DNA of 64,000 nt from Caldichromatium japonicum. GTDB lineage: Bacteria; Pseudomonadota; Gammaproteobacteria; Chromatiales; Chromatiaceae. A model generated the notes under the pieces. That model was given only the letters and a program-made list of their open reading frames with translations. It was not told where the DNA came from and searched no databases. Below, piece by piece: positions 43,235-51,624 of the stretch (the stretch's first letter is position 1; the number at the start of each line of letters is the position of its first letter). The DNA lies in contig NZ_CP048029.1 in assembly GCF_011290485.1 (NCBI RefSeq), positions 682,001-746,000 on the forward strand, in the 5' to 3' direction. The translations under genes and the position numbers were made by a program.

Positions 43235-44191
43235 TCATAAAAGCGCCAATAGCCGTCCTAGATCGACGCGCACCCGTATCTCTTCGGGATCAACGGGGCG
43301 TTTGATCCCCAGTCCCGGCTGGCGAGTATCCCGCATTTGGGGCGGACTGAGGGGATTACCGGCGGCATCGGCTACGGCGATGACCAGCGGATGGTTGACC
43401 TGTTCGCCGCGGCGGATCACCACCGCCGTTTCGCCGTCCTGGAGGCGCACAAAACTCCCTGGTGGATAGATCCCAAGCTGTTTGGCGAAGAGCGCGCTCA
43501 AATCGGGGTTGTGCTGGCGCATGTCAAGAAAGAGGTCGCGGATCGCGACATTGGGTGCCAGGGCTCGTCGGCTCTTGCGCGGACTGATGCGGGCGATATA
43601 GAGATCGGCTATCCGCAAAAGATGTTGCAATGGGTCCTTGACCGCTTTGCCCTTGGGGTAACCTCGGCCATCCGGGGTCTCGTGATGTTCTTCGACCAGG
43701 GTCAACCACAGCGCATCGTTCACCCCTAGCTGGCGCAGCAACTCGACACCCTTGAGCGGATGGCGGGCGATCGCATCGCGCTGTTCGGAGGTCTGGGGCT
43801 GAACCTGGAGCGCGAGCCGGTCCTGCAGCTCGCGCATCCCGATGTTCATGGTCAATGCGGCATAGCTGAGGCTCTCGATCTGGTCAGCAGACAGGTCGGC
43901 AGGTAGGGCGACGAGCTGCACGATGGCAGCAGCCAGAAGGGCATGGGTGGCGCTATACCCATGATAGACATCCCGCAACATCTGGATCAGGACGAAGAGT
44001 GCATCATCGGGGCATGACTGTAAGCCCCGCTCCACGGCCCTATTGATCAGGGCCAGGCCATGTTGGAACTCGCTTGGCTGGATCGGCTCCAGACCCAAGC
44101 GATTGAGCCGCCGGTGCAACCATGGCCAGTGTTCGATTGGATTGATCCTGGGGTCCTCATGGGTGCTCTGGGCTTCGGGGGATTGGGGCAT
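43235..44191 (-). CDS. degenerate HD-GYP domain protein
   Basis: The middle of the protein follows the HD-GYP pattern of c-di-GMP phosphodiesterases: HPLKGVELLRQLG, EEHHETPDGRGYPKG, then IADLYIA. The HD dyad, however, is gone: the expected HDxGK reads MNIGM. The metal site is therefore incomplete, and the protein is probably a non-catalytic sensor or adaptor. A C-terminal ~80-residue beta-rich extension follows (PPGSFVRLQDGETAVVIRRG). I use ATG 44191 (318 residues); an in-frame TTG at 44320 would overlap the terminator to its right. No transmembrane segment is seen. Confidence 0.75.
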   Translation of the reverse strand: MPQSPEAQSTHEDPRINPIEHWPWLHRRLNRLGLEPIQPSEFQHGLALINRAVERGLQSCPDDALFVLIQMLRDVYHGYSATHALLAAAIVQLVALPADLSADQIESLSYAALTMNIGMRELQDRLALQVQPQTSEQRDAIARHPLKGVELLRQLGVNDALWLTLVEEHHETPDGRGYPKGKAVKDPLQHLLRIADLYIARISPRKSRRALAPNVAIRDLFLDMRQHNPDLSALFAKQLGIYPPGSFVRLQDGETAVVIRRGEQVNHPLVIAVADAAGNPLSPPQMRDTRQPGLGIKRPVDPEEIRVRVDLGRLLALL

Positions 44192-44274
44192 GGGATCACC
44201 GGCTCGTTTGGCATACAGATGGATGCCATCCGATTTTAGATCCGTTGGCCTTATGAGACAGTTCGACCATGCAC

Positions 44275-44296
44275 AAAAACGGGGCCTGATGGCCCC
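44275..44296 (-). terminator. terminator downstream of amtB
   Basis: Read on the - strand, GGGGCC and GGCCCC form a 6-bp GC stem with loop ATCA, followed by GTTTTTG. It should end the porin-glnK-amtB transcript. The rest of 44297-44452 holds one further hairpin (GTCTGCC 44406-44412 with GGCAGAC 44421-44427) and no gene with a credible start. Confidence 0.7.
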
Positions 44297-44452
44297 AAGA
44301 TGCGCGCAGTTGCCCAACAAGCGGTCTTAGAGATCGTGACTTTAAGAATGGCGTTTGAGCTTCTGCAACAGCCTTGCATCCGCTGCGGTGGTTTGCCGCC
44401 GACCAGTCTGCCGCAGAGAGGGCAGACCGTCGGGGTGCAAGCGGCTGTCAGC

Positions 44453-45802
44453 TCAGAGGATATAGCCGCGCTCGTCGTGCTGGGCGAGGTCTAGGCCCAT
44501 GGTCTCCTGTTCCTCGGTGACCCGCAGACCAATGACTGCCTTGACGACGAGTAGGATCAGCCAACTCAACAGGCCGCCGTAGATCAGGGTCGCTAACACA
44601 GAGATGAATTGGATGAGGACCTGGGCCCCCATGCTGTCGATCCCTGCGGCAAATCCTGCTCCACCCAGGGTAGGGGCGGCAAAGACACCGGTGAGGATGG
44701 CGCCGACGATTCCCGCGACCCCATGCACCCCCCAGACATCAAGCGCATCGTCATAGCCGAGCTTGCGCTTGATCTTGGTCGAGGCGATGAAGGCCATAAG
44801 CGAGCCGGCAAAGCCGATGGCGATGGCGCCCATGGTCCCGGCGGTCCCCGAGGCGGGGGTGATGGCAACTAGTCCGGCCACCGCGCCGGTCGCGATCCCC
44901 AGCACCGAGGGCTTCCCGTGATTGATCCATTCGGCGAACATCCAGGTCAAAGCAGCTGCGGCGGTGGCTAGCTGGGTCACGGTCAAGGCCATCCCCGCGA
45001 TCTGGTCGGCGGCGAGCTGTGAACCTGCATTGAATCCGAACCACCCGACCCACAACATCGAGGCACCGGTGACCGTGAGCCCCAGATTGTGCGGTGGCAT
45101 GGCCACCGTGGGGTAGCCCTTGCGTGGTCCGAGTACCAGGGCGGCCATGAGACCGGCAATACCGGCATTGATATGCACCACGGTGCCGCCAGCAAAGTCG
45201 AGCGCCGCACCCCCTTCCTCCGTCAGACCGATGATAGACCCGAGATTGGCGATCCAGCCCCCGCCCCAGACCCAGTGCCAGATCGGGATATAGACCAAGG
45301 TCAACCACAGGGCCATGAACAGCAGCATGGCCGAGAACTTCATCCGTTCCGCGAATGCCCCCACGATTAGGGCCGGCGTGATGATAGCGAAGGTCATCTG
45401 GAAGGTCATATAGAGCGACTCAGGGATGGTGCCGTTGAGGGTCTCGCGATCTATCCCGAGCAGAAACAGTTTGTCCAGACCGCCCACGAAGCCCTGCAAG
45501 GGCCCTGGGGTTGTAGCCAGGCTATAGCCATAGATGGCCCACAAGAGACTCATCAGGGCGGTGATGGCAAAACATTGCATGAGCACCGAGAGCATGTTCT
45601 TGGCGCGCACGAGCCCGGCGTAAAACAGCGACAGGCCAGGAACGGTCATGAACAATACCAAGGCGGTGGCAGTCAGCATCCAGGCGGTGTTGCCGGCATC
45701 GAGGGCCAGTGCATCCTGGGCGAGTGCCAAGGCAGGCAGCAGGCTTGAACCGATGGCAAGGGGCCAAAGGAGACGGCGAATCGAGACAAGGATCAAGTGC
45801 AT
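44453..45802 (-). CDS. amtB: ammonium transporter
   Basis: An Amt-family channel for ammonium uptake in the inner membrane. The 449 residues include a signal-like N-terminal segment ending ALALAQ, then eleven membrane segments. The phenylalanine gate region, ammonium-binding TVPGLSLFYAGLVRAKN and DFAGGTVVHINAG (first pore His) are present; the second pore His is in GVHGVAG. The C-terminal tail LRVTEEQETMGLDLAQHDER is the GlnK-binding segment. GGGAG lies nine bases before the ATG. Confidence 0.96.
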   Translation of the reverse strand: MHLILVSIRRLLWPLAIGSSLLPALALAQDALALDAGNTAWMLTATALVLFMTVPGLSLFYAGLVRAKNMLSVLMQCFAITALMSLLWAIYGYSLATTPGPLQGFVGGLDKLFLLGIDRETLNGTIPESLYMTFQMTFAIITPALIVGAFAERMKFSAMLLFMALWLTLVYIPIWHWVWGGGWIANLGSIIGLTEEGGAALDFAGGTVVHINAGIAGLMAALVLGPRKGYPTVAMPPHNLGLTVTGASMLWVGWFGFNAGSQLAADQIAGMALTVTQLATAAAALTWMFAEWINHGKPSVLGIATGAVAGLVAITPASGTAGTMGAIAIGFAGSLMAFIASTKIKRKLGYDDALDVWGVHGVAGIVGAILTGVFAAPTLGGAGFAAGIDSMGAQVLIQFISVLATLIYGGLLSWLILLVVKAVIGLRVTEEQETMGLDLAQHDERGYIL

Positions 45803-45825
45803 CGCGGGTAGCTCCCTTGGGTGAG

Positions 45826-46179
<354 letters not shown>

Positions 46180-46189
46180 TCAACTAGCG

Positions 46190-46909
46190 TTAGAACGCTT
46201 TGAGCCAGCCGACCCAGACCTTGGGATCATCGTCGTATGTATCCCGTCCGACCTGGTCATAGTTCAGGCTGAAGGTACCGAAATCGCCCGCCTTGCGGCT
46301 CAATGAGATGCCCCAATAGGCATAGTCATTGCCGCCGTCGTTATAGCGGAAGTCGTAATAGCCTCCATGCAGGCCAAGGCCCAGCTCATAGGGCAGCTCG
46401 AAATCCAGGGCGGCCCGATAATGCAGGTCTCCCTCGATAAAGGTGGCCTCATCATCGGCGACCCCGGGAGCGTCATCGGCCTGTCCATAGAAGGTGTAAT
46501 CGATGCCCAGCGTCAGCCATCGATAGGTTGTGCTGGCCCCGAGTTCGGCAAAATTGAGGTCGCGCCCGTCGGGATAGGCGTAATAGGTGAGCTTGAGCGC
46601 ATAGCTCAGGTCATCGTTGATTGTGCCGCCGAAACCGGCATAGAGATCCAGTTCATAGTTGGTCCCGTCGCCAAAATCGACGTTCGAGACCCAGGTCCCC
46701 GCTGAAAAACCACTCTGATGTTGATAATCCAGACCACCCTGAATCGCAGGTCCATCGTCGGTCTGGCTGATACCGCGCCAGATATAGTTGCTCACCGCAC
46801 CGATATTGGCGCTGATCGTATGCGGACCTTCGGCGAAGGCTTCCAGGGGGAGTAGGGGACCCATGCCCAGCAGTCCGCAGGCCCCTATGACCCTCAACGA
46901 TGTCTTCAT
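46190..46909 (-). CDS. TorF-family putative porin
   Basis: A predicted outer-membrane barrel of 239 residues (TIGR02001 type). A signal peptide ends near EAFA (residues 23-26), then NIGAVSNYIWRGISQTDDGP is the family start. The C-terminus ends in Phe (VGWLKAF). Members often accompany glnK-amtB, suggesting outer-membrane passage of a nitrogen source. First gene of this operon, 25 bases upstream of glnK. Confidence 0.85.
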   Translation of the reverse strand: MKTSLRVIGACGLLGMGPLLPLEAFAEGPHTISANIGAVSNYIWRGISQTDDGPAIQGGLDYQHQSGFSAGTWVSNVDFGDGTNYELDLYAGFGGTINDDLSYALKLTYYAYPDGRDLNFAELGASTTYRWLTLGIDYTFYGQADDAPGVADDEATFIEGDLHYRAALDFELPYELGLGLHGGYYDFRYNDGGNDYAYWGISLSRKAGDFGTFSLNYDQVGRDTYDDDPKVWVGWLKAF

Positions 46910-46990
46910 GGCATGACCCTCATGCTGATGGATGAATCATGAGATGGATGAGCTTGGGGCAATCCAAACGGATTGTCGGTATCAGCAATA

Positions 46991-47006
46991 CGCACATTGC
47001 ATGCCA
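46991..47006 (-). promoter_or_regulatory. sigma-54 promoter candidate of the porin-glnK-amtB operon
   Basis: The - strand reads TGGCATGCAATGTGCG. The -24 GG and -12 GC are separated by exactly ten bases, and TGGCA-G plus -TGC match the RpoN consensus with two or three differences. The start site would be near 46980, about 70 bases before the porin ATG. The 373-base gap 46910-47282 otherwise carries the NtrC-like site and the ubiK promoter. Confidence 0.5.
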
Positions 47007-47148
47007 GTTAGCATACCGAGTCGAGCTGGATATATGCAGACCGCTGGGGCAAGACAGATCGTGGCAAGGCGAGCTCAAGCGCCGCTGGGCTGGCAGCTGC
47101 ATATAAGGCAAGCGCATGGCGGACCTGGTCCTGGGCCGGATGCGGGTA

Positions 47149-47165
47149 TGCACCAAGATGATGCG
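47149..47165. promoter_or_regulatory. possible NtrC-binding site
   Basis: TGCACC-N5-GATGCG resembles the NtrC palindrome TGCACY-N5-RGTGCA with two mismatches in one half. It is about 175 bases upstream of the putative sigma-54 start, a normal enhancer distance. Confidence 0.3.
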
Positions 47166-47243
47166 TATGTCTGGCATCGCTGGGCACCACGCGTCATGTT
47201 GGGGCATATTGTCGTGCAGGCAGACGAACCGAGCGGCCGGTCC

Positions 47244-47249
47244 TATAAT
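47244..47249 (+). promoter_or_regulatory. -10 element upstream of ubiK
   Basis: A perfect TATAAT lies 34 bases before the ubiK ATG. The hexamer 17 bases upstream is CAGACG, a poor -35, so strength is uncertain. Confidence 0.5.
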
Positions 47250-47282
47250 GCGGGATCTCTGCTATTTTTCAGGTCATCGTTC

Positions 47283-47549
47283 ATGTTAGCTCCCAAACAC
47301 TTTGAAGACCTTATTCAGCGGCTCTCGGCGACCTTGCCCAGAGGGATCCAGGTCATGCAAGATGATCTAGACCGCAACCTACGCGCGGGTCTGGAGGCGG
47401 CCTTGGCGAGGCTCGATCTGGTCACGCGCGAGGAATTTGAGGTCCAGGCGGCGGTGCTGGCCCGTACCCGCGCCAAGCTCAAGGCACTGGAGAAACGGGT
47501 GGCCAAGCTGGAGCAGGCGCTGGCCGGGCACGGCGCGCACGTTGACTGA
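47283..47549 (+). CDS. ubiK: ubiquinone biosynthesis accessory factor UbiK
   Basis: UbiK (BMFP domain, formerly YqiC) supports the soluble Ubi complex in aerobic ubiquinone synthesis, together with UbiJ. The 88 residues start LAPKHFEDLIQRLSATLPRG and end in a coiled coil (ARTRAKLKALEKRVAKLEQA). Earlier in-frame codons run through the regulatory gap and are not part of it. comM follows after three bases. Confidence 0.88.
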   Translation: MLAPKHFEDLIQRLSATLPRGIQVMQDDLDRNLRAGLEAALARLDLVTREEFEVQAAVLARTRAKLKALEKRVAKLEQALAGHGAHVD

Positions 47550-47552
47550 GCC

Positions 47553-49067
47553 TTGGGTCTGTGTGTCATTCATAGCCGTGGATGCCTCGGTATCGAGGCC
47601 CCGCCGGTTGCGGTCGAGGTGCATCTGGCAGCGGGTCTGCCCGCGCTCTCCATCGTCGGCCTGCCCGAGGCAGCGGTACGCGAAAGCAAGGATCGTGTGC
47701 GCAGCGCCTTGCGCAATGCGGGATTTCAATTTCCCGATGGGCGGGTCACCATCAACCTGGCCCCTGCCGATCTGCCCAAGGAGGGCGGTCGCTTCGATCT
47801 GCCCATCGCCCTAGGGATCATCGGCGCCTCGGGGCAGATGCCGGTCGAATCGCTGGAGGGGTGTGAATGTGTCGGCGAGCTCGCCCTTTCCGGGGCGCTG
47901 CGCCCGATTCAAGGGGTCTTGCCGGTCGCCTTGGCGGTGCGCGCCGCTGGGCGTGCCCTGATCCTGCCGTGGACCAATGGGCCGGAAGCGGCTTTGGTCA
48001 GTGGTTTGCGGGTCTATCCAGCAGAGCATCTGCTTGCAGTTTGTGCCCATCTGGCGGGAACCAAGCCGTTGTCCTCGGAGCAAGCCGTATCCGAGGAGGG
48101 ATGGGCGCCGAGCTATCCAGACCTCGCCGAGGTACGTGGTCAGGGACAGGCCAAGCGGGCCCTGGAGATCGCCGCAGCTGGTGGCCATTCATTGCTGATG
48201 ATCGGGCCACCCGGCACGGGCAAATCCATGCTTGCCAGCCGGCTACCGGGTCTGTTGCCGCCCTTGAGCGAATCTGAGGCCCTTGAGGTCGCAGCGATCC
48301 GTTCAGTTGGCGGACGAGACCCCTTCGACCCCAAACGCTGGCGAGAGCGCCCTTTTCGCTCACCGCATCATACCGCCTCGGGCGTAGCCATGGTCGGTGG
48401 CGGCGCCCAACCTAAACCCGGCGAGATCTCGCTGGCGCATCATGGGGTTTTGTTTCTCGATGAACTTCCCGAATTCGATCGGCGGGTGCTTGAGGTCTTG
48501 CGCGAACCCCTGGAGGCAGGCTGGATCGACATCGCACGGGCGGCGCAACGGGTACGTTTCCCCGCCCGTTTTCAGCTCGTGGCCGCCATGAACCCCTGTC
48601 CCTGCGGTTACTTGGGTGACCCCAGCGGTCGCTGTCGCTGTACCGCCGACCAGGTTACCCGCTATCGTGCCCGGATCTCCGGGCCCTTGCTCGACCGCAT
48701 CGACCTCCAGGTCGAGGTGTTGCGCCTTGATCCGTCCGAACTCACGGATCCGCGCGCCCCCTCTATCGAGGGCAGCACCCAGGTCCGCGCGCGGGTCATG
48801 GCAGCGCACGAACGGCAGCTTGCCCGTGCCGGTAAGCTCAATGCCGGCCTCAGTCCCCCTGAGATCGAACGCGATTGTATCCTTGATGCAGCAGGCCGAC
48901 ATCTGATTGCCCAGGCGATGCACAAGCTCACCCTATCGGCTCGCGCCTATCACCGTATCCTTAAGGTCGCACGCACCATCGCCGATCTCGCCAACGCACC
49001 GAGGATTGAGCCGCTGCATCTGGGCGAGGCCATTGGCTATCGCCGGCTCGATCGCGGCAGCGGGTAA
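47553..49067 (+). CDS. comM: YifB/ComM-family Mg-chelatase-like AAA+ ATPase
   Basis: ComM is a hexameric helicase promoting branch migration in natural transformation. The 504 residues comprise an N-terminal ChlI-like domain (IVGLPEAAVRESKDRVRSAL), a AAA+ core with Walker A GPPGTGKS at 218-225 and Walker B VLFLDELPEF, and a C-terminal lid. CPCGYLGDPSGRCRCT is the zinc-like cysteine cluster of the family. Start TTG 47553 aligns with the family N-terminus. The pilus ATPase genes next to it fit a link with DNA uptake. Confidence 0.93.
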   Translation: MGLCVIHSRGCLGIEAPPVAVEVHLAAGLPALSIVGLPEAAVRESKDRVRSALRNAGFQFPDGRVTINLAPADLPKEGGRFDLPIALGIIGASGQMPVESLEGCECVGELALSGALRPIQGVLPVALAVRAAGRALILPWTNGPEAALVSGLRVYPAEHLLAVCAHLAGTKPLSSEQAVSEEGWAPSYPDLAEVRGQGQAKRALEIAAAGGHSLLMIGPPGTGKSMLASRLPGLLPPLSESEALEVAAIRSVGGRDPFDPKRWRERPFRSPHHTASGVAMVGGGAQPKPGEISLAHHGVLFLDELPEFDRRVLEVLREPLEAGWIDIARAAQRVRFPARFQLVAAMNPCPCGYLGDPSGRCRCTADQVTRYRARISGPLLDRIDLQVEVLRLDPSELTDPRAPSIEGSTQVRARVMAAHERQLARAGKLNAGLSPPEIERDCILDAAGRHLIAQAMHKLTLSARAYHRILKVARTIADLANAPRIEPLHLGEAIGYRRLDRGSG

Positions 49068-49170
49068 GGCCATCCCGGTTCCCCAGGCAATTTCAGGGCC
49101 TTGCCAGTTTACATTTTGTATACCTTGTTCCAGAGTAGCGCATACACGTTCCTACCCCAGGAGGAGACGT

Positions 49171-50370
49171 ATGGATCGCCAACAGGCCGCTAACTTCATG
49201 CTCGAATGTCTGCGCAAGATGATGGAAAAGAACGGCTCGGACCTCTTCATCTCCGCTGGCTTTCCGCCTGCTTGCAAGATCAATGGGCGCATGACCCCGA
49301 TGAGCAGTCAGCCCTTGACCGGCGAACAGACCAATATGCTGGTGCGTTCGATCATGAACGACCGTCAAGTGCGTGAGTTCGACGCCCACAAGGAGTGCAA
49401 CTTTGCGATCAACCCCAAGGGGATTGGGCGCTTTCGCGTCAATGCCTTTGTCCAGCAGGGTCAATCCGGGGCCGTATTGCGTACCATCAATTCGCAGATC
49501 CCCAGCATCGATGAACTGCATTTGCCGCCGATCTTGAAAGAGATCGCGATGACCAAGCGCGGCCTGGTATTGGTCGTCGGCGCCACGAGTTCAGGCAAAT
49601 CGACGACCCTTGCCGCTATGATCGGGCATCGCAATGCTAATAGCTATGGGCACATCGTCACCATCGAGGACCCGGTCGAATATGTCCATCCGCATGGTCA
49701 CTGTCTGGTGACCCAGCGCGAGGTGGGCGTGGATACCGACAGCTGGGACGCGGCACTGGTCAATACCTTGCGCCAAGCGCCCGATGTGATCCTGATCGGC
49801 GAGATCCGTACCCGTGAGACCATGGAGCATGCGATCAACTTCGCCGAGACCGGTCACCTGTGCCTGTCCACCCTGCATGCCAATAACGCCAACCAGGCGC
49901 TCGACCGCATCATCAACCTCTTCCCCGAGGAAAGGCGCGGCCAACTCCTGATGGATCTTTCCTTCAATCTGAAGGCGATCATCTCTCAGCGCCTCTTGCC
50001 CTGTACCCAGGGCGGACGCATCCCGGCCGTAGAGATCATGCTCAACTCTCCCTTGATCCAAGACCTGATCTTCAAGGGCGATGTCGGCGGGATCAAGGAG
50101 GTGATGGAGCGTTCGCGTGAGTTGGGGATGCAAACCTTCGATATGGCCCTGTTCGATCTCTACGAGGCCGGCAAGATCAGCTATGAAGACGCCCTGCGCA
50201 ACGCCGACTCGATGAACGCCCTGCGGCTCAAGATCAAGCTCCAGGGGCGAGATGCGCATGAAAAGGATCATTTCGGTGCCGCTGAGGGGCTGTCGATCCT
50301 GGGTGATGAGGCCGAAGAGGAGCCTGAGCCCAATCCTTTCGGCACGTCCCCGTTCAAGCCCGAATCCTGA
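49171..50370 (+). CDS. pilU: type IV pilus retraction ATPase PilU
   Basis: A hexameric secretion-type ATPase assisting PilT in pilus retraction. At 399 residues it has Walker A GATSSGKST from residue 137, the Asp box VTIEDPVEYVH, Walker B ILIGEIRTRETM and His box GHLCLSTLHANNANQALDRI. The C-terminal DHFGAAEGLSILGDEAEEEP follows the Pseudomonas PilU tail. AGGAGGAG lies just before ATG 49171. A PilT-like second ATPase follows after 14 bases. Confidence 0.9.
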   Translation: MDRQQAANFMLECLRKMMEKNGSDLFISAGFPPACKINGRMTPMSSQPLTGEQTNMLVRSIMNDRQVREFDAHKECNFAINPKGIGRFRVNAFVQQGQSGAVLRTINSQIPSIDELHLPPILKEIAMTKRGLVLVVGATSSGKSTTLAAMIGHRNANSYGHIVTIEDPVEYVHPHGHCLVTQREVGVDTDSWDAALVNTLRQAPDVILIGEIRTRETMEHAINFAETGHLCLSTLHANNANQALDRIINLFPEERRGQLLMDLSFNLKAIISQRLLPCTQGGRIPAVEIMLNSPLIQDLIFKGDVGGIKEVMERSRELGMQTFDMALFDLYEAGKISYEDALRNADSMNALRLKIKLQGRDAHEKDHFGAAEGLSILGDEAEEEPEPNPFGTSPFKPES

Positions 50371-50384
50371 GAAGGAATGCCTCG

Positions 50385-51446
50385 ATGGACATCAAGCCCT
50401 ATCTCGAACTCATGGTCCGGCACAAGGCATCGGACCTGTTTTTTGCCCCGGGTGCGCCGGTCAAGATCAAGATCGAGGGTGTCATCCGTTCGGTCGGCGA
50501 ATCCACCCTGACCGCTGCCCTCTGTCGCGAGGTCGTCGAAGGGATTATGACCCCTGAGCAGGTCGAGACCTTTAGGCGCGAACTCGAGCTCGATTTTGCC
50601 ATCGCCCTCGAGGGGCGGGCGCGCTTCCGGGTCAATGCCTATTTCCAGCGCGGCCAGCCGGCGATGGTGTTGCGCTATATCCGCGCCGAGATCCCAACCC
50701 TTGAGGAACTCAATGCCCCACCGGTCTTATCCCAGCTCATCATGCATAAGCGCGGGATCATCCTGATGGTTGGGGCCACGGGTTCGGGCAAATCGACCAC
50801 CCTGGCGGCCATGATCAATCACCGCAATGAGCATTCAACAGGACATATCGTCACCATCGAGGACCCAATCGAGTTCACTCATCCGCACAAACAATGCCTG
50901 ATCAGCCAGCGCGAGATCGGGATCGACACCAAGAGCTATGCCGCGGCCCTCAAGAGCGTCCTACGTGAGGCGCCGGATGTGGTCCTGATCGGCGAGATCC
51001 GCGACCGCGAGACCATGGAGGCGGCGATCGAGTTGGCGGGTACCGGTCACCTAGCGGTCTCGACCCTGCACGCCAATAACGCCTATCAAGCCATGGAGCG
51101 CATCGTCAATCTCTTCCCTGCGGATCGGCGCAAGACCCTATTCATGGACCTTGCGGTCTATCTGCGCGCCATCCTCTCGCAGCGTCTGGTGCGCACCACT
51201 GCGGGTACCCGCTGTGCGGCGATCGAGGTCATGATCAGTACCCCGCACATCGCCGACCTCATCCGCGAAGGTCGCATCGAGGAACTCAGCCAGGCCATGC
51301 AGGAGACCGGGCGCAGTGAGGGGATGTGCACCTTCGACGACGCCCTGCTTGCGCTCTATCAGGCCGGCACCATCAGCCTGGAAGAGGCCCTGGCCAACGC
51401 CGATTCGCGCGCCAACCTCGAGGCCAAGATCCATTTCGGTGCCTAA
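50385..51446 (+). CDS. second PilU-like pilus ATPase
   Basis: A 353-residue paralogue of the upstream gene with Walker A GATGSGKST from residue 130, IVTIEDPIEFTHPHKQC, VLIGEIRDRETM and GHLAVSTLHANNAYQAMERI. It lacks the PilU acidic tail but shares the PilU-type ANNA His box rather than the TTSA of PilT. It is best called PilT/PilU family. It starts ASDLFFAPGAPVKIKIEGVI, the usual N-terminal domain. Confidence 0.88.
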   Translation: MDIKPYLELMVRHKASDLFFAPGAPVKIKIEGVIRSVGESTLTAALCREVVEGIMTPEQVETFRRELELDFAIALEGRARFRVNAYFQRGQPAMVLRYIRAEIPTLEELNAPPVLSQLIMHKRGIILMVGATGSGKSTTLAAMINHRNEHSTGHIVTIEDPIEFTHPHKQCLISQREIGIDTKSYAAALKSVLREAPDVVLIGEIRDRETMEAAIELAGTGHLAVSTLHANNAYQAMERIVNLFPADRRKTLFMDLAVYLRAILSQRLVRTTAGTRCAAIEVMISTPHIADLIREGRIEELSQAMQETGRSEGMCTFDDALLALYQAGTISLEEALANADSRANLEAKIHFGA

Positions 51447-51542
51447 GGACGCTCTTTAACTGTTGGGGAACGGTTGATCCATGAGGGGCGGCTGGACCTG
51501 GTTCTCCTGGAGATCAAGCGTTGTTTGGGGGTGTGGTTTGCT

Positions 51543-51586
51543 GACTCCCCGCCCTGAAGGGTAAGACTTGTCACGCATTGGCTCAG
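51543..51586. repeat. 44-bp dispersed repeat, copy B
   Basis: It contains GCCCTGAAGGG and ends CGCATTGGCTCAG; gapless alignment to 3999-4042 with about 8 mismatches. It lies in the gap after the second pilus ATPase, just before the end of the convergent SUMF1-fold gene. The rest of 51447-51624 shows nothing recognisable. Confidence 0.6.
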
Positions 51587-51624
51587 GTCTAGGCTCTGAT
51601 GGCGCGTCATGCACGACTATTTGG

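Noticed and set aside
44254..44452. - strand frame with CPLCG and GCC pairs after amtB, resembling a zinc ribbon
   Set aside because: No acceptable start codon exists before an in-frame TAG inside amtB. The region folds into hairpins and ends in a terminator, so it is more likely untranslated.
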